A stretch of DNA of 64,000 nucleotides, taken from assembly GCA_029570385.1 (NCBI GenBank), contig JAKPXD010000010.1, forward strand, positions 1 through 64,000, read 5' to 3'. Positions 49,860-59,077 of this stretch are shown piece after piece. The first letter of the stretch is position 1; each line of letters starts with the position of its first letter. The DNA comes from a bacterium (GTDB lineage Bacteria > Patescibacteriota > Patescibacteriia > Patescibacteriales > Patescibacteriaceae). Below the pieces are notes generated by a model, which saw only the letters and a list, made by a program, of their open reading frames with translations, had not been told where the DNA came from and did no database searches. A program made the position numbers and the translations under genes.

Positions 49860-50939
49860 ATGACTACCTACAAGATTGCCACTATCTTAATCAATTACCA
49901 AGATTACGCCAATAAATATTTAGCTGATTGTTGGGCTAGTCTAGAAAAGCTTAATTTAGCTACTGATGATTGGCAAATTGATCACACTATTTTTATTGTT
50001 GATAATCAGTCCGATGACAAAACTTATCAAACACTGCAGACTATGGCGCCAACAGCTCGCCTGATTCGCAATGCCACCAATGATGGTTTTGCTAAGGGTA
50101 ATAATGACGCCATTGCCATCGCTATGGCCGAGGGTTGTGATTTTGTCTGGGTGTTGAATATGGACACCATTGTTGAGCCGGACAGCTTGATTGAGTTAGT
50201 CAAACCAATGTTAGTTAATCAAAAATTGGGTGCCGCGCAATCCTTAATGCGTTTATGGCCGGATCAAGATCTGATTAACAGTTCGGGTAATGCTACGCAT
50301 TTTTTAGGCTACGGATATTGTCTTGATTATCGTAAGCCAGTCGCAGAACTTAACCTAGCCGCTATTGATGGACAAGCCATAGCTTATCCATCGGGGGCTG
50401 CAGTACTTTTTCGCTTATCAGCTTTGCGGCAAGTTGGTTTGTTTGATGAGACTTTTTGGATGTATAATGAAGATCAAGACTTAGGTTGGCGGTTATGGCT
50501 AGCTGGTTGGGATTGTCGGTTGGCGGCTCATTCTCAAATTTATCATAAATATCAATTTAGTCGTAGTAGCAGTAAGTATTATTGGCTTGATCGTAATCGG
50601 CTATTGTCTGGCTGGAAAAACTATCATTGGTTAACCATTATTGTTTTATTACCAGCTCTTTTAAGTAGTGATTTGATTTTAGCTATTATGTCTTGGCGCG
50701 CTGGTCGCCTCAAACACAAATTAAATGCTTGGTGGTATTTTATTAATCCATTGCACTGGCCGATGCTACTCAAGTCGCGCTGGCAATCACAACGTTTACG
50801 CCGGCGGCCCGATCGACAGATTATTAAGATCTTTAGCGGTCGTATTTTGTTTCAAGAGGTTGATAGCCAAACAGTTCGTTGGGGTAACTGGTTTCTCAAT
50901 TTTTATTGGCAAGTCATTAAGCTAATAATTATTTGGTAA
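49860..50939 (+). CDS. Family 2 glycosyltransferase
   Basis: 359 residues: FIVDNQSDDKTYQTLQ, NDGFAKGNNDAIAIAM, VWVLNMDTIVEPDSL (where others have NPD), YPSGAAVLFRLSAL and YNEDQDLGWRLWLAGW. The C-terminal ~110 residues include hydrophobic stretches (WLTIIVLLPALLSSDLILAI) likely to contact the membrane. Third of four GT2 genes. Confidence 0.86.
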   Translation: MTTYKIATILINYQDYANKYLADCWASLEKLNLATDDWQIDHTIFIVDNQSDDKTYQTLQTMAPTARLIRNATNDGFAKGNNDAIAIAMAEGCDFVWVLNMDTIVEPDSLIELVKPMLVNQKLGAAQSLMRLWPDQDLINSSGNATHFLGYGYCLDYRKPVAELNLAAIDGQAIAYPSGAAVLFRLSALRQVGLFDETFWMYNEDQDLGWRLWLAGWDCRLAAHSQIYHKYQFSRSSSKYYWLDRNRLLSGWKNYHWLTIIVLLPALLSSDLILAIMSWRAGRLKHKLNAWWYFINPLHWPMLLKSRWQSQRLRRRPDRQIIKIFSGRILFQEVDSQTVRWGNWFLNFYWQVIKLIIIW

Positions 50940-50940
50940 T

Positions 50941-51759
50941 ATGGATATTAGCGTTTCCATAGTTAATTATTACAGTCAAAAGGTTATCTATCGCTGTTTA
51001 GAGTCCTTGCGCCAAACTAATTGGCATGGCTTGGAGCATGAAATAATAATTGTTGATAATTCCCACGAAACTGATCTAGCCGCCAAAATAGCCAAAGAGT
51101 GGCCGGAAGTTCGTTATATCGCCAACAGCAACACTGGTTATGGGGCTGGTAATAATTTAGCTTTGCGTCAGGCCACCGGCAAATATTTTTTAGTTATGAA
51201 TCCCGATACGGCAGTTGCTCCAGATACTATCAAACGGTTATATGATTTTATGGAGGCTCATCCTCAAGTTGGTATGGTCGGTCCGCGACAGCGCAATCTT
51301 GATGGTAGCCGTCAGGCCTCTTGTTATCGCTGGCATACCTTAGCAACTCCATTTTGCCGTCGCTGGCCGTGGTTGAGTCGATATCGTTGGGTTCGTCGCG
51401 AGCTTAGGCGCTTTCTCTTGGAAGATGTTGACCTGGAACGGACGATGCCGGTTGATTGGTTACTCGGTTCTTTTTTACTGATTAGAGCCGCAGCGATGCG
51501 GCAGGTCGGTTATTTTGATGAGCGTTATAAGTTATATTTTGAAGACACTGATCTTAGTCGGCAGATGTGGTATCACGGTTGGCAGGTGGTTTACTATCCC
51601 GGTACCGAAGTTTTACACAATCATCAACGAGCCAGCGCCCAAGCTGCTTGGTATAAGGTGTTAAATAATCGAGTTGGTCGCCAGCATACGCTATCTTGGT
51701 TTAAGTATTTATTAAAATGGGGTCTAATAGCTAAGTCTAATATTCCTCGTAACCAATAA
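50941..51759 (+). CDS. Family 2 glycosyltransferase
   Basis: 272 residues: IIVDNSHETDLAAKI, NTGYGAGNNLALRQA, VMNPDTAVAPDTI, then WLLGSFLLIRAAAM and YFEDTDLSRQMWYHGW. WbbL-like rhamnosyltransferase pattern. It starts 1 nt after the previous gene. Fourth of the GT2 run, before galU. Confidence 0.88.
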   Translation: MDISVSIVNYYSQKVIYRCLESLRQTNWHGLEHEIIIVDNSHETDLAAKIAKEWPEVRYIANSNTGYGAGNNLALRQATGKYFLVMNPDTAVAPDTIKRLYDFMEAHPQVGMVGPRQRNLDGSRQASCYRWHTLATPFCRRWPWLSRYRWVRRELRRFLLEDVDLERTMPVDWLLGSFLLIRAAAMRQVGYFDERYKLYFEDTDLSRQMWYHGWQVVYYPGTEVLHNHQRASAQAAWYKVLNNRVGRQHTLSWFKYLLKWGLIAKSNIPRNQ

Positions 51760-51766
51760 TTTTACT

Positions 51767-52636
51767 ATGCGCAAGATTACTAAAGCTATTTTACCGGTTG
51801 CCGGTTTCGGCACTCGTTTTTTGCCAGCTACTAAGGCACAGCCCAAAGAAATGTTGCCGGTAGTTGACAAGCCGGCGATTCAATACTTGGTTGAAGATGC
51901 GGTCGCCGCCGGCATTGAAGAGATTATTTTTGTTACTGGCCGTGGCAAACGAGCTATTGAGGATCATTTTGATTATTCTTTTGAATTAGATAAAACTTTA
52001 GTCGAAAAACATAAGCTGGACTTAGTTAAGCAAGTGCGGCGGATTTCCGAAATGGCTAAATTTTCTTATGTCCGCCAACCACTGCCATTGGGTGACGGTC
52101 ATGCTTTAGCTTGTGCGGCTCATTTAGTTTATGACGAGCCGGTTTTGGTGATGTTTGGCGATACTCTCTATGATGCCGACGAGGGTCCAGCTAGCCAAGT
52201 TTTAAAAACTTTTGATAAATACGGCGATCCGGTTATTGGTTTGTCGGCGGTTGATCGACAAGAAGTCAGCAAATTCGGCGTTATTGATGGTTTAGCGTTG
52301 GCTGATAATGTTTATGAAATTAAGCAATTTATTGAGAAGCCCAGTCCGCAAGAGGCGCCATCCAATTTGGTGGCCGTCGGCATCTATGTCATTACTCCTG
52401 ATGTTTTACATACTTTGACTATGATGAAACCGCGGCCCAACGGTGAGTTGCGTTTAGCTGATGCTTTTGTGCAAATGTTAGCGGCTGACCGGCCGTTATA
52501 TGGGCAAGAACTAATTGGTACCTGGCTAGATACCGGCGATAAGCTTAGCATGATTAAGGCTAATATTCAGCTTGGTCTGAAAAACAAAGAGATTGGTGCT
52601 GATTTGCGTCGCTTTATTGAAGGGATATTGCGTTGA
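51767..52636 (+). CDS. galU: UTP-glucose-1-phosphate uridylyltransferase
   Basis: 289 residues with the GalU signature KAILPVAGFGTRFLPATKAQ and PKEMLPVVDKPAIQYLVEDA, then FGDTLYDAD and IEKPSPQEAPSNLVAVGIYV. It makes UDP-glucose for glycan and lipid synthesis. Length equals the family's usual ~290. It ends the polysaccharide operon; its stop codon directly abuts the convergent PEGA gene, with no terminator seen between them. Confidence 0.95.
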   Translation: MRKITKAILPVAGFGTRFLPATKAQPKEMLPVVDKPAIQYLVEDAVAAGIEEIIFVTGRGKRAIEDHFDYSFELDKTLVEKHKLDLVKQVRRISEMAKFSYVRQPLPLGDGHALACAAHLVYDEPVLVMFGDTLYDADEGPASQVLKTFDKYGDPVIGLSAVDRQEVSKFGVIDGLALADNVYEIKQFIEKPSPQEAPSNLVAVGIYVITPDVLHTLTMMKPRPNGELRLADAFVQMLAADRPLYGQELIGTWLDTGDKLSMIKANIQLGLKNKEIGADLRRFIEGILR

Positions 52637-53503
52637 TTATAGGGCCAGAGAAAATAGTCCGCTCTTGGTGCCGATCCGTCCATAAAAATAGAGCTGGTCG
52701 ACTTTTTTATTAACCGCTGCCGCCCCGAGTTCGTCAAGTTCGGCTAACTGCCAGATATTGTATCCTTGGCGATCGTCTAATTCAATTAACTGCCAGCTGG
52801 AGTCGTGGCCATAAATTAAATAATTGCTAGTGTCGGGCAGGCAGATCAATTGATTAATAGTTTGGCTAAAGCGACCGAGTAGTACTTTGGTTTTATGATC
52901 TGGATCGGCTAGCCATAGTTCAAATTGACTGGCATAGGCAATTTTTTTATCAGGCAGTGGACAAGCTAGATGGATTGAGCGAGTGTCTAGCCAATTGTCA
53001 ATTAGACTGCTATTGGGTATTAAATCGTTAATCGTGTCGGTAGTTAAATTTTTGTTATTGAGATTAAGCTGGTTATTACCTAATAAACTAGCAGTATCCA
53101 CGGTGCTGCTAGCCGGCAAATCAGCTTGCCATTGCGGTTCAGCCTGCTTAAATAGCCGGACATCTTTAGCAAAAGTTGTTTCAGCCGGTTTAATGGTTAG
53201 AATTTTTCGCCAGCTATGGTAGCCGTCTAAACTGAGATTAACTGTGTAATTACTTGGTCGTAGATTTTTTAGCTTAAAGGGGGTGTTTAGATTTTTAGGT
53301 TTACTGAACCAAGCTCGTAATTCTTCAATATTGACCTGAGCGCCGCTGGGAATAGTCTTTATTTCTAGTAGGCCGGTTTTTTCTAGCTTAAGATTGCGCC
53401 AATTAATGTGATAGCCGGTAGCATAGGCTAACACTAACGGTGTTATTATTAAAAACAAGAGAATAAATAAACGCGATAGCCATTGTCGCTGAAGGAGGCT
53501 CAT
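52637..53503 (-). CDS. PEGA-domain membrane-anchored protein
   Basis: 288 residues: one N-terminal membrane helix (about 10-30), a PEGA domain (about 40-118) with TGLLEIKTIPSGAQVNIEE and LSLDGYHSWRKI, then a ~170-residue C-terminal part that looks beta-rich (possibly propeller-like) without known motifs. PEGA domains are found in S-layer and surface proteins. It lies 5 nt downstream of murA on the minus strand. Confidence 0.8.
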   Translation of the reverse strand: MSLLQRQWLSRLFILLFLIITPLVLAYATGYHINWRNLKLEKTGLLEIKTIPSGAQVNIEELRAWFSKPKNLNTPFKLKNLRPSNYTVNLSLDGYHSWRKILTIKPAETTFAKDVRLFKQAEPQWQADLPASSTVDTASLLGNNQLNLNNKNLTTDTINDLIPNSSLIDNWLDTRSIHLACPLPDKKIAYASQFELWLADPDHKTKVLLGRFSQTINQLICLPDTSNYLIYGHDSSWQLIELDDRQGYNIWQLAELDELGAAAVNKKVDQLYFYGRIGTKSGLFSLAL

Positions 53504-53508
53504 AATAT

Positions 53509-54768
53509 TTATTCAACTCGTTCAATGTCGGCGCCAATCGCCCGCAATCTTTCGGCAATTTGTTGATAGCCGCGTTCTATTTGATAGATATTGTCAATTT
53601 CTGTTTTACCTTCAGCAATTAAGGCTGCCATAACCATAGCCATGCCGGCTCGCAAATCGGGCGAAGTTAGTTTGCGACCATGTAGCGGCGTTGGCCCATT
53701 AATAACCACTCGATGCGGATCGCACATAATTATATTAGCCCCCATTTGGGTCAGCATATCGGTAAACAATAAGCGGCGGTCATAAATAGTTTCATGAACA
53801 ATACTGGATCCTTGCGCCTGGGTCATTAAAACGGTGTATGGTGACTGCAAATCAGTCGGGAAACCGGGATATTCGTGAGTTTTAATACTATAGGCCGTAA
53901 TATTTTTACTCGGCAGCATCTTTAGCCAATTGTCGCCTCGTTCAAAATTAACACCCTGCTTACGAAAAATATTTAATAAAACACTGATATGATCTGGAAA
54001 ACAATCGGTAATTAATAATTCGCAACGGCTGGCTGCCGCCAGTAAAGCAAAGGTGCCGGTTTCAATCCGATCAGGCATGACGGTAAAAGCGCCACCACCG
54101 ATTGATTGTACGCCGTTAACAATAATAGTTGATGTGCCGGCTCCGCTGATGTCGGCGCCCTGGCTATTAAGATAATCAGCCAAAGCGACAATTTCTGGCT
54201 CCATGGCGCAGTTCTCTAAGACGGTTTGACCGGCGGCCAGAACAGCCGTCATCATTAGAGCTTCGGTTCCGGTTACACTGATAGTGGTAAAAAAGTAGTT
54301 GGCTCCGGATAATTGCTTAGCCGCCAAATGATAGTAGCCATCAGCAAATTCTATCTGCGCACCAAAAGAGCGAAAGCCTTCTAAAAATAAATCAATCGGC
54401 CGAGTGCCGGCTCCGATGACACAGCCGCCAGGGTGTGGAAAGCTAACCTGGCCCATTCGGGCTAGAATCGGACCGACAAACATAATTGAAGCCCGTAGCT
54501 TATTAGCTAGTTCGGCGGGAATAATCGTTGTTGCCAGGTTTTTGGTTTGGATCCGGCATTGATCAGTCTGCCGATCAACTAGACCGCCCAGCGATTTAAT
54601 AATTTCTAGCGATCGTTTGATGTCTTCAATATCAGGCAGATTATCAATAATGATCGGTTGATCAGACAGCAGACTGGCTGGAATAATTTTGAGCGCTAAA
54701 TTTTTTGCTCCGCCAACCTTGATCTGGCCACCCAGCGGTTGTCGGCCGTTAATAATGAATTTACTCAT
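53509..54768 (-). CDS. murA: UDP-N-acetylglucosamine 1-carboxyvinyltransferase
   Basis: First committed step of peptidoglycan synthesis. From ATG 54768 the protein has 419 residues, the normal length, starting MSKFIINGRQPLGGQIKVGG and KNLALKIIPASLLSD. The active-site cysteine lies in FPHPGGCVIGAGTRPIDLFL. EYPGFPTDLQSPYTVLMTQA and DLRAGMAMVMAALIAEG follow. Ten upstream residues from an earlier ATG are unlikely. The PEGA gene follows. Confidence 0.95.
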   Translation of the reverse strand: MSKFIINGRQPLGGQIKVGGAKNLALKIIPASLLSDQPIIIDNLPDIEDIKRSLEIIKSLGGLVDRQTDQCRIQTKNLATTIIPAELANKLRASIMFVGPILARMGQVSFPHPGGCVIGAGTRPIDLFLEGFRSFGAQIEFADGYYHLAAKQLSGANYFFTTISVTGTEALMMTAVLAAGQTVLENCAMEPEIVALADYLNSQGADISGAGTSTIIVNGVQSIGGGAFTVMPDRIETGTFALLAAASRCELLITDCFPDHISVLLNIFRKQGVNFERGDNWLKMLPSKNITAYSIKTHEYPGFPTDLQSPYTVLMTQAQGSSIVHETIYDRRLLFTDMLTQMGANIIMCDPHRVVINGPTPLHGRKLTSPDLRAGMAMVMAALIAEGKTEIDNIYQIERGYQQIAERLRAIGADIERVE

Positions 54769-54809
54769 AAATTGTAATGATTTAATTATTATCATCATAG
54801 ACTACTTTG

Positions 54810-54838
54810 TTGATTCTTTCAACTTATGTTAATATAAT
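54810..54838 (+). promoter_or_regulatory. Promoter of the S41 protease gene
   Basis: TTGATT (54810-54815), 17-bp spacer, TATAAT (54833-54838). About 26 nt before the ATG at 54865. Confidence 0.7.
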
Positions 54839-54864
54839 AAAAGATTAATAATAATTTATTTTTT

Positions 54865-56136
54865 ATGTTTCAGCGTCGCTCAACGAAATGTTGGGGTCGT
54901 TTTTTGGGTTGGTTATTTTTAGTGGCGATAATCGCCAGCGGTGGTTTTTTATTTGGCTTATTTTATGGTCAAAGGGCTGAATTAGCCCGTCGGCTTTCTG
55001 ATTCGCAGGCGGTTTTTTTGGGGCGCTTAACTGGAATTTATCAACAAGATCAACAAGGTCGTTTAATTAGTGATATTGATTTTTCTTTATTTTGGCAAAC
55101 TTGGGATTTGATTAAAGCTAACTATGTTGATCAGGACAAGCTGACTGATAAGCAGATGTTTTATGGTGCTCTTAGCGGTTTGGTTAGTTCGGTTGATGAT
55201 CCTTATACCGTCTTTATGAATCCAGAAGAATCCAAGCTGTTTAATGAGGATTTGACCGGCACTTTTTCGGGAATTGGCGCTGAAGTTGGTCTGCGTAATG
55301 ATGTTATAACTATCATTGCGCCGTTAGCTGGCACTCCAGCGGAACGGGCCGGTTTGCGTTCTGGCGACAAAGTTTACGCTATTGATAAACAATCTACCGT
55401 TGGCTTGACTGTTGACGAAGCGGTTAAAAAAATTCGTGGCGAGAAAGGCACAACTGTTATCCTGACTATTGCGCGCAATGGTGATAAACTGCGCGATATC
55501 AGTATTACTCGCGATACTATCGTCGTGAAGAGCGTGGCCACTGACTATGATCAAACTAGTGGTCTGTATACTATTACTGTTAGTAATTTTAATGCTGACA
55601 CCGAGCCTCTTTTTCAGGCGGCTGTTCAAGATATTGAACATCAGAAACCGCGCGGCTTGATTCTTGATTTGCGCAATAACCCAGGTGGTTATCTTGATGC
55701 GGCCGTGGCTATTGCCAGTTTTTGGATTAGCGATGGAGTAATTGTTAGCGAACAATTTTCTAATCAGTCGGCAATTCAATCACAACATGCCCGCGGCTTA
55801 GCGCCGTTAGCTGATCTACCAACCGTAGTGTTGATTAACCAAGGCAGCGCTTCGGCTTCGGAAATTGTGGCTGGAGCTTTAATGGATCATCAGCAGGCGA
55901 CCATTATCGGCAAAACAACTTATGGCAAGGGCTCGGTGCAAGTTGTTCGCGATCTGCCTGACGGTTCAATGATTAAAATAACTACTGCTAAATGGTTGAC
56001 ACCGAATGGTACTTCTATCAACGATAAAGGTATTAAGCCCAATATTGAAGTTGAGTTGACCGAAGATGATTTTAATAAGAATATTGATCCGCAGATGGTT
56101 AAAGCTCGCCAATTTTTATTACAAGAGGATAAATAA
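54865..56136 (+). CDS. S41 family carboxyl-terminal processing protease with PDZ domain
   Basis: 423 residues: N-terminal membrane anchor/signal (about 10-32), a helical region with DQDKLTDKQMFYGALSGLVSSVDDPYTVFM, a PDZ domain (about 120-205, with GTFSGIGAEVGLRND and PAERAGLRSGDKVYAID), and the protease domain. The catalytic serine lies in NQGSASASEIVAGAL and the lysine in GKTTYGKGSVQ. This is the CtpA/CtpB type, acting outside the membrane on exported proteins. It has its own promoter and terminator. Confidence 0.93.
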   Translation: MFQRRSTKCWGRFLGWLFLVAIIASGGFLFGLFYGQRAELARRLSDSQAVFLGRLTGIYQQDQQGRLISDIDFSLFWQTWDLIKANYVDQDKLTDKQMFYGALSGLVSSVDDPYTVFMNPEESKLFNEDLTGTFSGIGAEVGLRNDVITIIAPLAGTPAERAGLRSGDKVYAIDKQSTVGLTVDEAVKKIRGEKGTTVILTIARNGDKLRDISITRDTIVVKSVATDYDQTSGLYTITVSNFNADTEPLFQAAVQDIEHQKPRGLILDLRNNPGGYLDAAVAIASFWISDGVIVSEQFSNQSAIQSQHARGLAPLADLPTVVLINQGSASASEIVAGALMDHQQATIIGKTTYGKGSVQVVRDLPDGSMIKITTAKWLTPNGTSINDKGIKPNIEVELTEDDFNKNIDPQMVKARQFLLQEDK

Positions 56137-56154
56137 TTATTAGTTTGTTCAATA

Positions 56155-56183
56155 AAAAAACACCGCCTCAAGCGGTGTTTTTT
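56155..56183. terminator. Bidirectional terminator between the S41 protease and rpmA
   Basis: AAAAAACACCGC (56155-56166), loop CTCAA, GCGGTGTTTTTT (56172-56183). Works on both strands between two convergent genes. Confidence 0.92.
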
Positions 56184-56196
56184 GTCATTGGTCTAA

Positions 56197-56469
56197 TTAA
56201 CCAACCTCAACAATCTTAGTATTTTTGAGATGGCTATCAAAGCGGCGTAATTTTTTAGTACGGAATTTGATGGGTCCAGCGGCAGTGGCAAATAATGTAT
56301 GATCATTGCCAACAGCTACATTATTTCCAGCGCGATATTTGGTGCCGCGTTGACGAACGATAATAGAGCCGGCCTTAGCAATCTGACCGTCTTGTAATTT
56401 AACGCCGAGGCGCTTACTTTGTGAGTCGCGTCCAAGCGATGTGGAGCCACCGGCTTTCTTGTGTGCCAT
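56197..56469 (-). CDS. rpmA: 50S ribosomal protein bL27
   Basis: 90 residues from ATG 56469: [20 protein letters not shown], then LGVKLQDGQ and [21 protein letters not shown], all bL27 signatures. The N-terminus starts directly with the mature AHKKAGG sequence, which reaches the peptidyl-transferase centre, so no propeptide needs removal. Partner rplU (bL21) is not next to it. It has a good promoter and a hairpin at the start of its mRNA. Confidence 0.96.
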   Translation of the reverse strand: MAHKKAGGSTSLGRDSQSKRLGVKLQDGQIAKAGSIIVRQRGTKYRAGNNVAVGNDHTLFATAAGPIKFRTKKLRRFDSHLKNTKIVEVG

Positions 56470-56488
56470 AATAGTAAAACTAAACAAT

Positions 56489-56513
56489 AAAAAATCAGCT
56501 GTCTTTTAGCTGA
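56489..56513 (-). promoter_or_regulatory. Terminator-like hairpin at the 5' end of the rpmA mRNA
   Basis: On the minus strand TCAGCT (56513-56508), loop AAAAGAC, AGCTGA (56500-56495), then TTTTTT (56494-56489). It begins at about the predicted transcription start (56512) and lies about 20 nt before the ATG. Possibly an attenuator, leader-binding site or stabilising hairpin. Confidence 0.5.
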
Positions 56514-56518
56514 CCACT

Positions 56519-56547
56519 ACTATAACAAAGGCTGACCAGCTTGTCAA
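56519..56547 (-). promoter_or_regulatory. rpmA promoter
   Basis: On the minus strand TTGACA (56547-56542), 17-bp spacer, TATAGT (56524-56519): near-consensus. Its -35 overlaps that of the opposed promoter for 56605-58239. Confidence 0.8.
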
Positions 56548-56568
56548 TTGCGCCTGGTCTGATATAAT
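56541..56568 (+). promoter_or_regulatory. Promoter of the GT-C-like membrane protein gene
   Basis: TTGTCA (56541-56546), 16-bp spacer, TATAAT (56563-56568). Shares the bases TTGTCAA with the opposed rpmA promoter, the same arrangement as at tRNA-Leu/parA. Confidence 0.65.
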
Positions 56569-56604
56569 AAAATTATTAATTATCATTAGCTTAAACTTAT
56601 TCCC

Positions 56605-58239
56605 ATGACCAAACCGTTAATCACCAGCAAATTTTTTAATCGCTGGTTAATTAGTCTGTTAATAATTTTTGGTTTTTTATTGCTGTTAAGGAATAGTTTT
56701 AGTTATCTTGATCCTGATTTTGGCTGGCATTATCGGGTCGGTCAAGAGATTTGGCAAAGTCGTCAATTGCCACGGATTGAACATCATATTTTTCCAGTGG
56801 CTGGTCAGAACTGGGTTGATCACGAATGGTTGTCTAACTTATTGTTGTTTTTAATAACCGATCTAGGTGGTTATTTCCTGCTCAGTCTGCTTTTCGCCGG
56901 CTTAATTATTCTAACCTGGTGGCTGTTAGCTCGATCAACTATCCGACATTGGCTTGATGGTCACGGTGACTGCCTAATATTCTGGCTGCTTTTAATTATT
57001 GGTTTTGTAGCCTGTTTGTCTAATTTTGGCATCCGTATTCAGGAAATAACTGTTTTGTTTTTGTTGATTTTAAATTTGTGGCTAGCTAAGGTTACCCGAC
57101 AACGATTATGGCGGCCGTGGGAAATAATTGCTTTACCAGTCTTTTTTTGGTTGTGGGCCTGTCTGCATGGTGGATTTTTAATTGGTTTAGCCGTGATTAT
57201 AACTTGGACATTTTTTCGCGGAATTCTTTATTATTTACATCGTCATCAGCGGTCAGCGGTTAGTCCGACCAATTTGCTACCACTGAAAACTATTAAACAG
57301 TCAACCATCGTTGCTGGTTTATCTTTAGTAGCTACCTTTTTAACGCCGTATGGTTGGCGTCTGTATAGTTTTCTGGCTGATTATCAGAGTAACCGGGCTT
57401 ATTTAAAGTTTATCCAAGAATGGCAGCCAATGACTGAAGCTATTTGGAGCTGGCGAATGCTTTATAGTTTATTTTTTGGAATGGCTTTAGTGCTATTGTA
57501 TTTTCATCGGCGCAACCAAGCCAAAACTGATCGGCAAATTATTCAATGGTTATGGCAGCAAGATTGGTGGTCGTTACTATTGTCTTTGATAATGTTTATA
57601 GCGGCTTGGCGTTCTTTGCGCCATTTCCCATTATTTTTTGTAGTTTCTTTACCGTGGTTAGCCGGCTTTTATTATCACTCTTGGCAGGATTGCCATTTTC
57701 AGCCGAGTCGTTGGCCGGCTTATCTAAAATGGTTTATTTCGGCGGTAGCTATCTTGTCAATCGTCATTATACCGATAAGCACTCATTGGACAAATCAGCC
57801 AACCACTGATTATTGTGCCAAATATCCCTGTTCCGCTTTAGATTACTTGCGCCAATCGCCTTATCATAATTGGCCAACCATTGTTGATTATGGTTGGGGT
57901 GGTTATTTTTATTGGCAATGGCCAGAGAAATCCATTTTCATTGATGGCCGTTTGCCACAATACCCTTGGCGCGACCGGACGCTCATTGAACATTATAGCC
58001 GTTTCTTTATTGAGTCGGATATTAAGGATGCCTTAAATGATTATGATTTATCAGTTATCGTTTTAGCTCAACCGGCGCCTGTTAAGTTTAACTGGTTAGA
58101 AACTTGGTTGCTTGGCCGTGGCCAGCAAACTACAGATTATGAAACTTCTCAGGAAGTATTCCGTCGAGCTATGCTGAAATTACCAAATTGGCGCTTAGTT
58201 TATTCTGATATGGTAGCCACGGTTTATGTCCGGCAATAA
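56605..58239 (+). CDS. Multi-spanning membrane protein, GT-C glycosyltransferase-like
   Basis: 544 residues with about nine or ten predicted membrane helices, followed by a soluble C-terminal part (about 400-544). The first loop carries LDPDFGWHYRVGQEIWQSRQ and NWVDHEWLSNLLLF. Acidic residues (DPDFGWH) in the first external loop are typical of GT-C enzymes that use lipid-linked sugars. No specific subfamily can be named. It overlaps the following GT2 gene by 14 nt, suggesting coupled translation. Confidence 0.72.
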   Translation: MTKPLITSKFFNRWLISLLIIFGFLLLLRNSFSYLDPDFGWHYRVGQEIWQSRQLPRIEHHIFPVAGQNWVDHEWLSNLLLFLITDLGGYFLLSLLFAGLIILTWWLLARSTIRHWLDGHGDCLIFWLLLIIGFVACLSNFGIRIQEITVLFLLILNLWLAKVTRQRLWRPWEIIALPVFFWLWACLHGGFLIGLAVIITWTFFRGILYYLHRHQRSAVSPTNLLPLKTIKQSTIVAGLSLVATFLTPYGWRLYSFLADYQSNRAYLKFIQEWQPMTEAIWSWRMLYSLFFGMALVLLYFHRRNQAKTDRQIIQWLWQQDWWSLLLSLIMFIAAWRSLRHFPLFFVVSLPWLAGFYYHSWQDCHFQPSRWPAYLKWFISAVAILSIVIIPISTHWTNQPTTDYCAKYPCSALDYLRQSPYHNWPTIVDYGWGGYFYWQWPEKSIFIDGRLPQYPWRDRTLIEHYSRFFIESDIKDALNDYDLSVIVLAQPAPVKFNWLETWLLGRGQQTTDYETSQEVFRRAMLKLPNWRLVYSDMVATVYVRQ

Positions 58240-58978
58240 GCGGATAACTCTTGATTTATGTCTGCCGGTTTATAATGAGGCAGCTATCTTAGCGAGTAAT
58301 GTCCAGAGAATTGTAGACTTTATTAGTAGCAATCAATTAGCCGTTGACTGTCGTCTTATTATTTTAGTAAATGGTTCAACTGATCAGTCACTTCAGATTG
58401 CTCAAGAATTAAGTCAGCGCTGGCCAAACCTTGTTAGTTATAAAAATTATGAAGTGGCTAGTCGCGGGTCAGCTTTATTGGCTTACGCTGATATTAGTCC
58501 GGCTGATTGGTGGGGTTTTATGGATATTGATTTGGCAGTTGATTTGGCTAGTCTACAGCAATTTTTTAAGTTGATGGTTGATCAGTCAGCCGATGTTTTG
58601 TTAGCTTCTAGATTAATGCCCCAAAGTTCTTATAAGCACAAACTGACCAGAAAAATTATATCAGTAGTTTATAATCAGTTAGCTCGTTTTGCTTTAAAAA
58701 CTTCAGTTAAAGATCATCAATGTGGTTTTAAATTCATTAGCCAATCATGGTGGAAAACTCTCCGACCATATTTACAAGATTCTCGTTGGTTTTTAGATAC
58801 AGAAATTATTGCCTGGACGACCAAATTAGGTGGTAGAATAGTTGAAATACCGGTTGATTGGGTTAACAATCGCTATCATATTCGGCCGACTAAAATTAAA
58901 TTAATTCGCGATATAAGCAATTTTTTAATTAATCTATATTGTTTAAGAAAGCGCCTGCGCGCTCATCGCTCATCATAA
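58226..58978 (+). CDS. Family 2 glycosyltransferase, dolichol/polyprenyl-phosphate mannosyltransferase-like
   Basis: 250 residues: LCLPVYNEAAILASNVQRIV, LVNGSTDQSLQIAQ, WWGFMDIDLAVDLASL (DxD), KDHQCGFKFISQSWW, and FLDTEIIAWTTKLGGRIVEI. This is the pattern of Dpm1/GtrB-like enzymes that load a sugar on polyprenyl phosphate. Such a product would feed the GT-C-like protein that its start overlaps (inference). Confidence 0.86.
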   Translation: MSGNKRITLDLCLPVYNEAAILASNVQRIVDFISSNQLAVDCRLIILVNGSTDQSLQIAQELSQRWPNLVSYKNYEVASRGSALLAYADISPADWWGFMDIDLAVDLASLQQFFKLMVDQSADVLLASRLMPQSSYKHKLTRKIISVVYNQLARFALKTSVKDHQCGFKFISQSWWKTLRPYLQDSRWFLDTEIIAWTTKLGGRIVEIPVDWVNNRYHIRPTKIKLIRDISNFLINLYCLRKRLRAHRSS

Positions 58979-59055
58979 TCGTAACTTGAATTAGAATTAA
59001 TTTAAGAAGTTTTAAGCTATTGCCTTTTTAATATTTCTTTGATAAAGTTGAGCCA

Positions 59056-59077
59056 GCAATTTTGAAATTGCTTTTTT
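59056..59077 (+). terminator. Hairpin with T run abutting tRNA-Lys
   Basis: GCAATTT (59056-59062), TG, AAATTGC (59065-59071), then TTTTTT ending exactly one base before the tRNA. It probably ends the upstream GT2 transcript. A weak promoter-like pair (TTGCCT 59020-59025, 17 bp, TAAAGT 59043-59048) precedes it. Confidence 0.55.
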
